DNA from: Massilia varians
GTDB lineage: Bacteria; Pseudomonadota; Gammaproteobacteria; Burkholderiales; Burkholderiaceae_D
Length of the DNA stretch: 64,000 bases
NCBI RefSeq assembly: GCF_027923905.1
Contig: NZ_AP026966.1
Coordinates: 3,907,001-3,971,000, forward strand
Direction of reading: 5' to 3'
Notes under the pieces: generated by a model
What the model saw: the letters and a program-made list of their open reading frames with translations, nothing else
The model's database searches: none
Told to the model about the DNA's origin: nothing
Position numbers and translations under genes: made by a program
Shown: one piece after another, positions 1 to 8,841 of the stretch
Position numbering within the stretch: the first letter of the stretch is position 1
Layout: the number at the start of each line of letters is the position of its first letter

Positions 1-122
1 GCTCGGAACTGATCGGCGAGATCTTCGGCGAAGCCGGCAAGCACGCCCGTTCGGCCTTCGGCGTCGCTTCGCTGCCGCGCGGCACCTGCGTCGAGATCGA
101 GATGATCGCTGAAGTTGCCTGA
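1..122 (+). CDS. RidA/YjgF-family protein, C-terminal part
   Basis: Only the last 39 codons are present; the frame opens at base 3 and stops at TGA 120-122. The residues include HARSAFGVASLPRG followed by VEIEMIA, which is the conserved C-terminal block of the RidA/YjgF/UK114 family. In that family the Arg of ARS and the Glu of the VEIE segment belong to the active site that hydrolyses reactive enamine/imine intermediates made by PLP enzymes. The next gene downstream is a PLP aminotransferase, a sensible neighbour. The start and N-terminal half lie outside the window, so the exact subfamily cannot be given. Confidence 0.8.
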   Translation, partial: SELIGEIFGEAGKHARSAFGVASLPRGTCVEIEMIAEVA

Positions 123-130
123 TTTTTTCG

Positions 131-148
131 CCCAAACATTTGTTTGGG
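131..148 (+). terminator. Inverted repeat after the RidA-like gene, possible terminator
   Basis: CCCAAACA and TGTTTGGG form a perfect 8-bp stem with a TT loop, starting 9 bases after the stop codon. A run of seven T follows about 9 bases later and six T precede it. The delayed T run makes it an imperfect intrinsic terminator; an operator is an alternative. Confidence 0.45.
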
Positions 149-233
149 AATTGTTGCATTTTTTTAAATAGTACCGATCGCGGGCTGGGCCTACCCGGCC
201 CGGTCCATCCCGAGGCTGCCTACCGGCCTGCCT

Positions 234-239
234 TATAAT
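234..239 (+). promoter_or_regulatory. Probable -10 box of the aminotransferase gene
   Basis: A perfect TATAAT lies 49 bases upstream of the ATG at 288 in otherwise GC-rich DNA. No convincing -35 hexamer is seen at the expected distance. Confidence 0.4.
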
Positions 240-287
240 GGTCCGGCACTACCCGTGCGGTCCCTTCCTGAGAGTCCTGAGAACAGC

Positions 288-1481
288 ATGAAAATCGAGA
301 ATCCAAACCCCATCCAGTGGCAGTTTTCGGAGCGCGCCCAGCAGCTGCAAAGCTCGTTCATCCGCGAAATCCTGAAGATCACCCAGCGTCCTGAGATCAT
401 CTCCTTCGCGGGCGGCCTGCCGTCGCCGGCCACCTTCCCGGTCGAGCGCATGAAAGCGGCCTACGACAAGGTCCTGCTTGACGCCGGCAAGGTCGCGCTG
501 CAGTACGGCCCGACCGATGGCTACGCGCCGCTGCGGGAATGGATCGCCAATTCTCTCTCCACGGAAGGCAGCCGCATCCTGCCGGAACAGATCCTGATGA
601 CCTCGGGCTCGCAGCAGGCCCTCGACCTGCTGGGCAAGGTCCTGATCGACGAAGGCAGCCGCGTGCTGGTCGAAACCCCGAGCTACCTGGGCGCCCTGCA
701 GGCCTTCTCGGTCTACCGTCCCGAATTCAAATCCGTCGAAACCGACGAACACGGCCTGGTGCCGTCGTCGATCGACGCGATCGCGCAAGGCGCGCGCCTG
801 CTGTACGCGCTGCCGAACTTCCAGAATCCGACCGGCCGTTCGCTGTCGGTCGAGCGCCGCCAGGAGCTCGTGGAAACCTGTGCCCGCCTCGGCCTGCCGC
901 TGATCGAGGACGACCCGTACGGCACCCTGTCCTACCGCGGCGAGCCGTCGCCGAAGATGGTCGCGATGAACCCGGACGGCGTCATCTACATGGGTTCCTT
1001 CTCCAAGGTGCTGACCCCGGGCATCCGCCTGGGCTACGTCTGCGCACCGCTGCCGCTGGTGCGCCGCCTTGAGCTGGCCAAGCAGGCGGCCGACCTGCAC
1101 ACCGCCCAGCTGACCCAGATGGTGGTGCACGAGGTGGTGAAGGACGGCTTCCTGGACCAGCACATCCCGACCATCCGCAAGCTGTACGGCGACCAGTGCC
1201 AGGTGATGCTGGACGCGATGCTTGAACACTTCCCGGCAGGCGTGAGCTGGACCAAGCCCGAAGGCGGCATGTTCATCTGGGTGACCCTGCCGCAGAGCAT
1301 CGACGCAATGAAACTGCTCGAGCAGTCGCTGGCCGCGCGCGTGGCCTTCGTGCCGGGCGCGCCCTTCTATGCCAACGATCCGGCCACCAACACCCTGCGC
1401 CTGTCCTTCGTGACCGTGCCGCCGGAACGCATCCGCGAAGGCATCGCCATCCTCGGCAAGCTGATCAAGGACATGCTGTAA
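288..1481 (+). CDS. PLP-dependent aminotransferase, class I/II (2-aminoadipate/aromatic aminotransferase-like)
   Basis: This 397-residue protein is a fold-type I aminotransferase. The N-terminal ISFAGGLPSP motif, NFQNPTG at residue 177 onward, and GSFSKVLTPGIRLGY with the PLP-binding lysine at about K240 match the LysN/MocR-catalytic-domain group, which transaminates 2-aminoadipate, kynurenine or aromatic and branched amino acids. There is no GntR DNA-binding domain, so it is an enzyme rather than a MocR regulator. ATG 288 was chosen because the family starts there; an in-frame GTG at 255 would add eleven unconserved residues. A TATAAT lies upstream and a RidA-family gene precedes it. The substrate cannot be fixed from sequence. 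Confidence 0.85.
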   Translation: MKIENPNPIQWQFSERAQQLQSSFIREILKITQRPEIISFAGGLPSPATFPVERMKAAYDKVLLDAGKVALQYGPTDGYAPLREWIANSLSTEGSRILPEQILMTSGSQQALDLLGKVLIDEGSRVLVETPSYLGALQAFSVYRPEFKSVETDEHGLVPSSIDAIAQGARLLYALPNFQNPTGRSLSVERRQELVETCARLGLPLIEDDPYGTLSYRGEPSPKMVAMNPDGVIYMGSFSKVLTPGIRLGYVCAPLPLVRRLELAKQAADLHTAQLTQMVVHEVVKDGFLDQHIPTIRKLYGDQCQVMLDAMLEHFPAGVSWTKPEGGMFIWVTLPQSIDAMKLLEQSLAARVAFVPGAPFYANDPATNTLRLSFVTVPPERIREGIAILGKLIKDML

Positions 1482-1502
1482 ACACCAGAAAGCATGCAGC
1501 GC

Positions 1503-1534
1503 GCGCAACCGCCAGTATGTATTGGCGCTTGCGC
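1503..1534 (+). terminator. Hairpin after the aminotransferase gene
   Basis: GCGCAA and CGCCA pair with TGGCG and TTGCGC around the 8-base loop GTATGTAT, with one C/C mismatch in the stem. It starts 21 bases after the stop codon. There is no T tract, so it may act in Rho-dependent termination or transcript protection. Confidence 0.4.
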
Positions 1535-1669
1535 AACTGGTCGTAGCGGTACAACACCGGGACAGCCTTTCAAGCTTGTTTGTGTTCTTGTGGCAAGAAA
1601 ACTTGCCGCGAGTGACGGCGGACGGGGTATGATTTTCCTAGAGAAAATTCTGCTTTACCCCGCAACCGT

Positions 1670-2228
1670 ATGAACCATCCTGCTTTCGAGCCCGTAGTGC
1701 CCGCGCGCCAGGCCGCGATCCTGATCGTCGACGACGCGCCAGCCAGCCTGGCCTGCTGCAGGAGATGCTGCGCGGCCAGGGTTACCGCACCTTCGTCGCC
1801 ATTTCCGGCGAACGCGCCCTCGATCTCGCCCAACGGGTCCAGCCCGACCTGATCCTGCTGGACGTCATGTTGCCGGCCTGGACGGCCTGGAAACCTGCCG
1901 CCGCCTGAAAGCCAACCCGGCCACCGGCGACATTCCCGTCATTTTCGTCAGCGCCTGCTCCGACACCAACGACATCGTGGCCGGTTTCGACCAGGGTGCG
2001 GACGTCGAGCGCCTGCGCGTGCCCAACCCGCGCTCCTCGACCTCCGACTTCGTCACCGTCAGCATCGGCGTCGCCACCTTCGTGCCGACCCAGTTCGACG
2101 ACATGCGCGCGCTGTTCCTGGCCGCCGACCGCGCCATGTACGAGGCCAAGGCGGCAGGGCGCAACCGGGTGGTGGCCGTGGGCGGCGGCTATGCCTGGGA
2201 AGCGATGCAGACGGCGCTGGCGCGCTAG
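1670..2228 (+). pseudogene. Degenerate response regulator-diguanylate cyclase (REC-GGDEF remnant)
   Basis: The start reads AAILIVDDAPASL, the beginning of a receiver domain. At about 1755 the frame breaks; the +1 frame continues with LLQEMLRGQGYRTFVAISGE and LILLDVMLP, which holds the phosphoacceptor Asp. A second break near 1875 leads into LDGLETCRRLKANPATGDIP and FVSACSD. After GFDQGAD the sequence jumps straight to the very end of a GGDEF domain, FVTVSIGVATF and AADRAMYEAKAAGRNRVV. The receiver C-terminus and most of the GGDEF domain, including the GGDEF motif itself, are therefore missing. Two one-base losses plus an internal deletion make an active protein very unlikely. The deletion cannot be a simple sequencing slip; the two indels might be. 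Confidence 0.8.
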
Positions 2229-2243
2229 CCTCCAGGTCCGGGT

Positions 2244-3806
2244 TCAGGCCTGGCGCGGATAACCGGTGATGCGCGCGATGTCGCGGTACATCGGCTGCAG
2301 CTGGCGATACATCTTCAGGTAGACCTCGCGGTACAGCCGCTCGTAGATCGCCTGGTTGCCCGCCACCGGCTCGAACACCCTGCCCACCCGCGTCATGGCC
2401 TCGATGGCGGCCGCGAAGTCCGGGTACAGGCCCAGCCCGACGGCGGCATCGATCGCCGCGCCCAGCCCCGAGGTCTCGTACACGTGCGGGCGCGCGACCG
2501 GCAGGCCGAAGATGTCGGCGGTGAGCTGCATCGCCGCGTCGCTCTGCGAGCCGCCGCCCGAGACGCGCAGTTCGGTGATGCGGGTCCCGGCGCGCCGCTC
2601 GATGCGCTCCTTCCCTTCGCGCAGCGCATACGCCAGCCCTTCCAGGATGGCGCGGTAGACGTGGGCGCGGGTATGCACGTCGCCGAAACCGATGATGGCG
2701 CCCTTGGCCTCGCGCCCCGGCACCCGGATGCCGGGCGTCCAGTAGGGCTGCAGCATCAGGCCCATCGAGCCGGGCGGCACGGCCTCGGCCAGCTCGTCAA
2801 ACAGGTGTTCGGGCGCCACGTCTTCCAGCAGCGCGCGCATCTGTTCGTGGTGGCCGAACTGCTCCTTGAACCAGTTGACCATCCAGTAGCCGCGGAACAC
2901 CTGCACCTCGAGGCTGTAGGCGCCCGGAATCGCCGCCGGATACGGCGGCACAAAGGGCGACACCTCGACGTAGCGGGTGGTGGTGGTGTTGATGGTGGCC
3001 GTGGTGCCGTAGCTCAGGCAGCCGACGTGGGGCGCGCTGCAGCCGGCCCCGATCACCTCGCAGGCCTTGTCGGCGGCCGCCGCCAGCAGCGGCAGGCCTT
3101 GCGGAATACCGGTGTCGCGGGCCGCCTGCGCGCTGATGCTGCCCAATTGCGTGCCCGGCGCCTGCAGCTCGGGCAGCATGCGCGGCTCCAGCGCCAGCGC
3201 CTGCCATTTCCAGTCGCGCCGGCCGGCCCACTTGAGGCGCCGGTAGTCGAACGGCAGGTAGGCCACCTGCGACCCGGCGGAATCGGCGAAGCGCCCGCAC
3301 AGGCGCCAGTTCAGGTAGCCCGACAGCAGCAGGAACTTGTGGGTCGCCTGCCAGACCTCGGGCTGGTGCGCGTGGATCCAGTTGATTTCGGCTTCGCCGC
3401 GCAGGTAGTCGACCGTCTCGTGGACCCGCGCCAGCCTGAAGGCGGTGCGCCACAGCGGCCCGATGGGCGGCACCGCGCTTGTGCTGCGCTGGTCGAGCCA
3501 GGTGATGGCCGGGCGCAGCGGCCTGCCCTCGCGGTCGACGTTGATGACGGTGCCGCGCTGGGTCGTCACCGCCACGCCGGCGATGCGGGCACGGTCGGCG
3601 CCCGGCTGGGTCCAGAGCTGGCCACAAGCCTGACACAGCGCCTGCCAGAAGCCCTCCGGGTCGTGCTCGGCCCAGCCCGGATGTTCGCTGCGGTAGTCCA
3701 GCAAGGGCACCTGCGACCTGGCGACGATCTCGCCCTTCAGGTCGAACAGCAGGGCGCGCACGCTCTGGGTGCCGTTGTCGATGGCGAGGATCAGCGGGTC
3801 ATGCAT
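2244..3806 (-). CDS. FGGY-family carbohydrate kinase
   Basis: This 520-residue protein has the two actin-like ATPase domains of FGGY sugar kinases. [15 protein letters not shown] near residue 10 is the phosphate-1 loop, and [19 protein letters not shown] near residue 420 is the C-terminal FGGY signature. The family phosphorylates xylulose, ribulose, glycerol, gluconate and similar polyols with ATP. No substrate can be assigned: there are no sugar transporter or isomerase genes nearby. It begins 15 bases after the SenA-like gene on the same strand, so the two are probably co-transcribed, although no shared pathway is obvious. Confidence 0.85.
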   Translation of the reverse strand: MHDPLILAIDNGTQSVRALLFDLKGEIVARSQVPLLDYRSEHPGWAEHDPEGFWQALCQACGQLWTQPGADRARIAGVAVTTQRGTVINVDREGRPLRPAITWLDQRSTSAVPPIGPLWRTAFRLARVHETVDYLRGEAEINWIHAHQPEVWQATHKFLLLSGYLNWRLCGRFADSAGSQVAYLPFDYRRLKWAGRRDWKWQALALEPRMLPELQAPGTQLGSISAQAARDTGIPQGLPLLAAAADKACEVIGAGCSAPHVGCLSYGTTATINTTTTRYVEVSPFVPPYPAAIPGAYSLEVQVFRGYWMVNWFKEQFGHHEQMRALLEDVAPEHLFDELAEAVPPGSMGLMLQPYWTPGIRVPGREAKGAIIGFGDVHTRAHVYRAILEGLAYALREGKERIERRAGTRITELRVSGGGSQSDAAMQLTADIFGLPVARPHVYETSGLGAAIDAAVGLGLYPDFAAAIEAMTRVGRVFEPVAGNQAIYERLYREVYLKMYRQLQPMYRDIARITGYPRQA

Positions 3807-3821
3807 CGCACAAGCGCCGGC

Positions 3822-5030
3822 TCATGCCGCGCAGGTGCGCAGGCCGACGAAGATATCGTCGCGCTGCGGCTGGTAGAAATTGCGGAAATGCGGGGAGCGC
3901 AGGCGCCCTGGTGTCGCGAACGATGCGCCGCGCAAGACCTGGCGGCTGCCGAAGTACGGCGCCGAATATTCCCGGTAGCGGTCCGCAGTGAAGCCGGGAT
4001 ACGGCAGGAAGGGCGAGGCCGTCCACTCCCACAATCCGCCCCAGTGAAAATCCGGGTGGCCTGATGCGGCCGCGAACTCCCACTCCTGCTCGGTCGGCAG
4101 GCGCCGCCCGGCCCAGCGGCAATAGGCTTCGGCTTCGTGCAGGCTCACATGCCGCAGCGGCGCGCGCGGGTCGAGCGGGACCCGCGCCCCGAAGCGCTGC
4201 TCCAGCCAGCCTCCCGCGCCATCCGGGCGCCAGTAGCGCGGCGCCACGCGCCCCGTCTGCGCCAGCCAGTCCGATCCGGCCTGGCTCCAGCATGCGGCGC
4301 GCCGGTAGCCGTCATCGCGCATGAAGGCGAGGTAGTCGGCGTTGGAGACCAGGCCGGCGTCGATCACGAAGGGCGCGACCTGGCAAGGGAAGGCTTGCCG
4401 TTCATTGTCGAACACGAAGCCGCGCTGCTGCTCTCCGCCGAGCAGCAGCGCGCCGCCGGCAAAGGCGATCTCGCCTGGCGCGGGCGCAGGCAGGCCCTCG
4501 TCCGGCGCGCCGGCAAGCATCGCGGGCGCGGCCACGCCGAGCGTCTGCAGCGTATAGGCCAGCGCTTCGCCGTGCATGTCCTCGTGCGCCAGCACCAGGC
4601 GGTAGGGAAAGAGGGCGGCATCGTCGCCGGGCGCGCTCGCCAGCCGCGCGCAGATCCCGTCGAGCACGGCATCGCAATACTCCTTGAGCCTGCCCAGCGT
4701 GGGCAGCGCCAGCGCCCAGCGCGCGTCGTGCGCCACCGTGTTCGAGTTGAACCAGGCATCGGCCTGCGCCAGCAGCGAAGGCCCGCGCGCCGCGCCGGTC
4801 GCGCTGCTGGGCGCCGCGCGCAGCACGAACCATTCGGCGAACCAGGCCAGGTGGCCCAGCTCCCACAGCGGCGGATTCAGGATCGCCAGGCGCGGCACCC
4901 GCGCGCTCTCGTGGTAACCGGCGCCGGCCAGCGCATCGAAGCAGGCAAGCGTGCGCCGGCGCGCATCGCGCAGGGCCCCGTCCAGGCCGCGCGGATCCAT
5001 GCTGCGGAAGGATGCGTGCACGTCGTTCAT
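3822..5030 (-). CDS. senA: EgtB-type non-heme iron enzyme, SenA-like (selenoneine/ergothioneine-type synthase)
   Basis: This 402-residue protein combines an N-terminal DinB-like helical domain with a C-terminal formylglycine-generating-enzyme (SUMF1) domain, the layout of EgtB, OvoA and SenA. H60 in ELGHLAWF and H149/H153 in AHEDMHGEAL form the expected three-His iron site. The C-terminus has LPTEQEWEFAAASGH, LWEWTASPFLPYPGF and RNFYQPQRDDIFVGLR, a pattern I associate with SenA more than with actinobacterial EgtB. EgtB and SenA join a sulfur or selenium donor to hercynine. The hercynine-forming EgtD and the other sen genes (SenB glycosyltransferase, SenC SelD-like) are not in the window, so the precise chemistry is inferred. 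The symbol is tentative. Confidence 0.65.
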   Translation of the reverse strand: MNDVHASFRSMDPRGLDGALRDARRRTLACFDALAGAGYHESARVPRLAILNPPLWELGHLAWFAEWFVLRAAPSSATGAARGPSLLAQADAWFNSNTVAHDARWALALPTLGRLKEYCDAVLDGICARLASAPGDDAALFPYRLVLAHEDMHGEALAYTLQTLGVAAPAMLAGAPDEGLPAPAPGEIAFAGGALLLGGEQQRGFVFDNERQAFPCQVAPFVIDAGLVSNADYLAFMRDDGYRRAACWSQAGSDWLAQTGRVAPRYWRPDGAGGWLEQRFGARVPLDPRAPLRHVSLHEAEAYCRWAGRRLPTEQEWEFAAASGHPDFHWGGLWEWTASPFLPYPGFTADRYREYSAPYFGSRQVLRGASFATPGRLRSPHFRNFYQPQRDDIFVGLRTCAA

Positions 5031-5065
5031 GCAGGCATTGTACGGGCCTTATCGGCGCAAGACCA

Positions 5066-6922
5066 TCACCCCGTCTGCGCATCGGCCGGCATGCGCCGGG
5101 TCCGGGTCGCGCCGGCATCCGCACCGCGCCTGCGGGCCAACACCGTGTCCATCGCCCAGCTTCCGGCCTCGTGCAGCTCCCAGGCGCCCTCGCCCTTCAG
5201 GCACAGCACATGGGTGTGATGGCGCAGCACCGCGGCGCGGTGGGCGATGCTCACCAGAGTCGCGCCGCTGCTGCGCAGGCGCGCGTACAGGGAAGCTTCG
5301 TTGGCGGCATCGAGGGCGCTGGTGGCCTCGTCCAGGATGACGATTTTCGGCCGGTGCACCAGCACCCGGGCGAAGGCCAGGCGCTGCTGCTCGCCGACCG
5401 ACAGCAGCTTTTCCCAGTCGTGCACGGCGTCCAGGCCGCCCACCCGCTCGGCCAGGCGCGGCAGCTGGACCTCGCGCAGGATGTCCAGCAACTGAGCGTC
5501 GCTCAGGTCCGCGTGCGCGCTGGGATAGAGGAGCTGGCTGCGCAGCGTGCCCGACTGCAGGTAGGGCTGCTGCGGCAGGAAGAAGAACTGGTCCAGCGCC
5601 GGCCGCTGGATCGTCCCGCTGCCGTCGTGCCACAGGCCGGCGATCGCGCGCAGCAGCGAGCTCTTGCCGCAGCCGCTCTCGCCGGTGATGAACAGCGCCT
5701 CGCCGGCTTGCAGGGACAGCGACAAATCCTTGATGAGCACCCGTTCCGATTGCGGCGGGCGCAGGGTCAGCGCGTCGAGCGCCAGGTGCGCGCCCTGGCG
5801 CGTTTCGATGCGCGCCGTCCCGGATGCCGCCGCGGCGCCGGCCTCCGGCAGCACCAGGCTGGACAGGGCCTGCAGGCGCCCGATGCCGGCCACGAAGCGG
5901 CTCAGGCTCTCGAAGTTGTCGACGATGACGCCCACCGCGGCAAGCACCGCGGTGAAGGCGCCGGCCGCCTGCACCGCGCGCCCCACTTCCAGCTCGCCCG
6001 ACAGCACGCCGTTGGCCAGGATCATGAAGGGCAGCACCAGGGTGAGCTGGCTGAAGCTGCGCTGGAACAGGTTGAGCGAGCATTGCTTGCGGATCAGGCG
6101 CGCGAAATTGTCGATCACCTGCTGGAACTTGCTCTCGATATGGGCGCGCTCCTGCGCCTCGCCGCGGTAGAAGGCGATCGACTCGGCGTTCTCGCGCAGG
6201 CGCATCAGGCTGAAGCGGAAGTCGGCTTCGCGCCGCAGCTGCCAGAAGTTCAGGTGGATCAGCGGGGCGCCGAACACGTACAGGGCGAGCACGGTGCCGG
6301 TCAGCGCATACAACGCCAGCACCCCGACCAGCACCTGCGAGATCGACCACAGCACCGTGCTGAAGGCCACCAGCTGCATGAGCGAGCCCAGGAAGATCAG
6401 CAGGAAGTGGATCGAACGGCCGGTGAAGCTGTTGATGTCTTCGCTGATGCGCTGGTCCGGGTTGTCGATGTCGCCGGCGGCGCCCAGCCGGTAGTAGGTG
6501 CGCCCTTCTAGGTAGCCGTCCAGGAAGCGCCCGGTGAGCCAGCGCCGCCACTGGTTGGCGAAGCGGTCGCGCATGTAGTAATAGAAGGCGTAGACCGGCA
6601 CCGCGAACGCCAGCGTCATCAGGCAGGCGCGCACCGCGGTCCAGAAGCGGCCGCCGTCCTTGCCGGCCAGCGCCGAGGTCATCTCGCCGGCCTGTTCGTT
6701 GAGCATCACGGCCAGCTTGGTCTCAACCAGCATCAGCACGATCAGGAGCGCCAGCAGGGTCCAGGCCTGCCTGCGCTTCTCGCCCAGCCAGTAGGGCTTG
6801 GCCACGCTGAGGAACTCCTTCCACGCCGCGAGCGACAGGGGCGCGGCGCGCCGTCCCTCGTCGGCGCCCGCCGGCGCTTCCTGCGCTGCTGGGCCCTGGG
6901 CTGCTATGGTCGGCGTCTTCAT
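5066..6922 (-). CDS. ABC transporter, fused permease-ATPase of the SbmA/YddA type
   Basis: The 618-residue protein has an N-terminal membrane domain of about six helices (residues 50-330) followed by a nucleotide-binding domain. Walker A is GESGCGKSS near residue 415, the signature is LSVGEQQRLAFARVLVH near 505, and Walker B is KIVILDEATSALD near 525. NPDQRISEDINSF in the membrane half is typical of the ABC_membrane_2 family (YddA, BacA/SbmA-related, peroxisomal ABCD-like). Such proteins move antimicrobial peptides, cobalamin or fatty acyl compounds; the direction and cargo here are unknown. It lies 35 bases upstream of the SenA-like gene in the same orientation, so co-transcription is possible. 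Confidence 0.85.
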   Translation of the reverse strand: MKTPTIAAQGPAAQEAPAGADEGRRAAPLSLAAWKEFLSVAKPYWLGEKRRQAWTLLALLIVLMLVETKLAVMLNEQAGEMTSALAGKDGGRFWTAVRACLMTLAFAVPVYAFYYYMRDRFANQWRRWLTGRFLDGYLEGRTYYRLGAAGDIDNPDQRISEDINSFTGRSIHFLLIFLGSLMQLVAFSTVLWSISQVLVGVLALYALTGTVLALYVFGAPLIHLNFWQLRREADFRFSLMRLRENAESIAFYRGEAQERAHIESKFQQVIDNFARLIRKQCSLNLFQRSFSQLTLVLPFMILANGVLSGELEVGRAVQAAGAFTAVLAAVGVIVDNFESLSRFVAGIGRLQALSSLVLPEAGAAAASGTARIETRQGAHLALDALTLRPPQSERVLIKDLSLSLQAGEALFITGESGCGKSSLLRAIAGLWHDGSGTIQRPALDQFFFLPQQPYLQSGTLRSQLLYPSAHADLSDAQLLDILREVQLPRLAERVGGLDAVHDWEKLLSVGEQQRLAFARVLVHRPKIVILDEATSALDAANEASLYARLRSSGATLVSIAHRAAVLRHHTHVLCLKGEGAWELHEAGSWAMDTVLARRRGADAGATRTRRMPADAQTG

Positions 6923-7014
6923 GCTCGGTGGAATGCGGTTGATGTCTTGAGACCAGCATAGCGCCGCCTGTCACCCGCTTCCGTGCGAAAACGGACATAG
7001 TCCGTGCTGCGCAG

Positions 7015-8700
7015 TTAGGCCTTCGACGCCCCCGGGACAGGCTCGGGACAGCGCGCCTCCGCGGCGCCGGGCTGCAACAGCGCCAGCTGCTCGGGCGCAA
7101 ACACCACGGTCTGGGCCTGGAAGCCCAGCGCGATCCCGGCCTCTTCGAGCCGCTTGACGATCTCCAGCAGCAGCGCTTCGCGCATCCGCACGCTGGCCTC
7201 GAAATCCGCCACCTCCATGTAGGCGAACACTTCGATATTGAAAGAACGCTCGCCGATCCGGCCCAGGTGCGCGCGCGAACCTTCGGCGACCTCGTCGCGA
7301 TCGAGCAGGACCTGGCGCACGATGGCGGCGGCTTCGGCCAGCCCGGCGGCCGGGGTGCGGTGGTCGAGCGCGATCACCGGATTGAACAGGAAGCGGTCGC
7401 GCGCGGCGTAGTTCTCGATCTGGCGCGCCGAGAAATCGCCGTTCGGGATGGTGACCAGGGTGCGGTCCAGGGTGCGGATGCGGGTCGAGCGGATCCCGAT
7501 GTCTTCCACCGTGCCGATCACGTCGCCGACCTTGACGAAGTCGCCCACCTGGGCCGGCCGGTCGGCGATCACGGTGACGCTGCCGACCAGGTTCTCCACG
7601 GTCTTCTGCGCGCCCAGGGCCAGCGCGATGCCGCCGATGCCGAGCGCCGCGATGCCGGTGGTGACGTCGATGCCGAAGGTGTCGAGCAGGCCGATCGCGA
7701 AGAACAGCAGCAGCACGACCTTGGCGGTGCGCCGCGCCAGCACGATCACCGAGACCACCTGGCGCCGCCCGCGCCGCTGCATGCGCGTGATGGCGAGCTG
7801 GGCGACGGCGTCGAGCAGGCGCAGGCCGAACCAGACGAAGGCGATCAAGAGCAGGATGCCGGTGTAGCGCAGCAGGGTCTGGCGCGCCACGATGGCGACC
7901 GGCAGCCGCTCGGCCCATTCGAAGAACACGAACACCGCAATCAGGAGGCCGAGCGGCGGCAGGGCCGCCTCGAAGAAGCGGTAGGCGCCGTTGGCGGCCG
8001 GGTCGCGCACCAGCCGGCGCATGATGGCAACCAGCAGCGTGGCGACGATCCACAGCCCGCCGAAGACCAGCGCGCCCAGGCCCACCAGCATGCCCCAGTC
8101 CTCCAGCGGCGCGCCGGCCACGGTGAACTGCGGGCGCTGGGCGCCGGAGATGGCCGGCGCTTTCTCGGCCACGGCGGCGATTGCCGCCGCGGTCTCGCGC
8201 GAGACCCGCCAGATCTGCAGGCCGTCTTCTTCGCCGCGGCTGAGCAGGACCGGGATCGTCCGGCCCTTGGCGCGGATCTCGCCGACGCGCTCCTGGTCCA
8301 CGGGCAGTTCGTCGCCGATCTTGCCGGGGCCGTCGTTCGACAGCGCCGCATACGGCTGCAGCGAGCCGCCGCTGTCGAGCAGGGCCTGGAACTCGCGCGC
8401 CCTGGCGGCCGCGGCCGCGCGCTGCCGGCTGCTGTTGGCGGGGAGGTCGAAATACTGGGCGGCGCGGTCATGGTCCTGCTCGGCCAGGGCCCGGATCAGC
8501 CCGGAGACCGTCGAGCGCGGCGTTTCGCGGCCGAGCAGGTCAGCCTGGGTGGGCGCGGCCGCGGCCTCGGGCTCGGACGCGAACAGGGGACCGGCCGCCG
8601 CGGCCGGCAGGATGAAGGCGAGCAGCAGCCAGGCCAGGGCCAGCGGCATCAAAAATTTCGGGAAAGAAATCAGGACGGGAAGACGCATTCTCAAAAACAA
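7015..8700 (-). CDS. MscS-family mechanosensitive ion channel
   Basis: This 561-residue protein has a signal-like N-terminus, a periplasmic domain of about 150 residues rich in Ala and Gln, four to five membrane segments (about residues 205-340), and the MscS pore/beta/alpha-beta region. The pore helix region reads GIAALGIGGIALALGAQKTVENLVG, followed by GDFVKVGDVIGTVEDIGIRS and TIPNGDFSARQIENY, all conserved in the family. These channels release solutes on hypo-osmotic shock. ATG 8700 or the in-frame ATG 8688 (MRLPVLISF) could be the start; the latter gives a more usual signal peptide. Only 92 bases separate it from the ABC transporter gene. Confidence 0.85.
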   Translation of the reverse strand: MFLRMRLPVLISFPKFLMPLALAWLLLAFILPAAAAGPLFASEPEAAAAPTQADLLGRETPRSTVSGLIRALAEQDHDRAAQYFDLPANSSRQRAAAAARAREFQALLDSGGSLQPYAALSNDGPGKIGDELPVDQERVGEIRAKGRTIPVLLSRGEEDGLQIWRVSRETAAAIAAVAEKAPAISGAQRPQFTVAGAPLEDWGMLVGLGALVFGGLWIVATLLVAIMRRLVRDPAANGAYRFFEAALPPLGLLIAVFVFFEWAERLPVAIVARQTLLRYTGILLLIAFVWFGLRLLDAVAQLAITRMQRRGRRQVVSVIVLARRTAKVVLLLFFAIGLLDTFGIDVTTGIAALGIGGIALALGAQKTVENLVGSVTVIADRPAQVGDFVKVGDVIGTVEDIGIRSTRIRTLDRTLVTIPNGDFSARQIENYAARDRFLFNPVIALDHRTPAAGLAEAAAIVRQVLLDRDEVAEGSRAHLGRIGERSFNIEVFAYMEVADFEASVRMREALLLEIVKRLEEAGIALGFQAQTVVFAPEQLALLQPGAAEARCPEPVPGASKA

Positions 8701-8788
8701 CTCCTTCGCTCAGGGCCAAGGCGAAGTCTAGCATCCGCCCCGCCCCCCACGAACTGCTGTCCCCGCCATCGTATCCGCAGGCAAGGGC

Positions 8789-8794
8789 TATAAT
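8789..8794 (+). promoter_or_regulatory. Probable -10 box of the dapC operon
   Basis: A perfect TATAAT lies 48 bases upstream of the dapC GTG, inside the divergent dapC/mscS intergenic region. No clear -35 box is visible. Confidence 0.4.
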
Positions 8795-8841
8795 TGTCCG
8801 AATAGCCAACGCACCCAGACCGCTCACTGACGGTAATCGAC

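Noticed and set aside
249..1508. A 419-codon frame antisense to the first aminotransferase
   Set aside because: Low-complexity shadow composition; the plus strand encodes a well-conserved enzyme.
2484..4064. A 526-codon plus-strand frame across FGGY kinase and SenA-like gene
   Set aside because: It spans two genes of the opposite strand and has no ribosome-binding site or recognisable domain.
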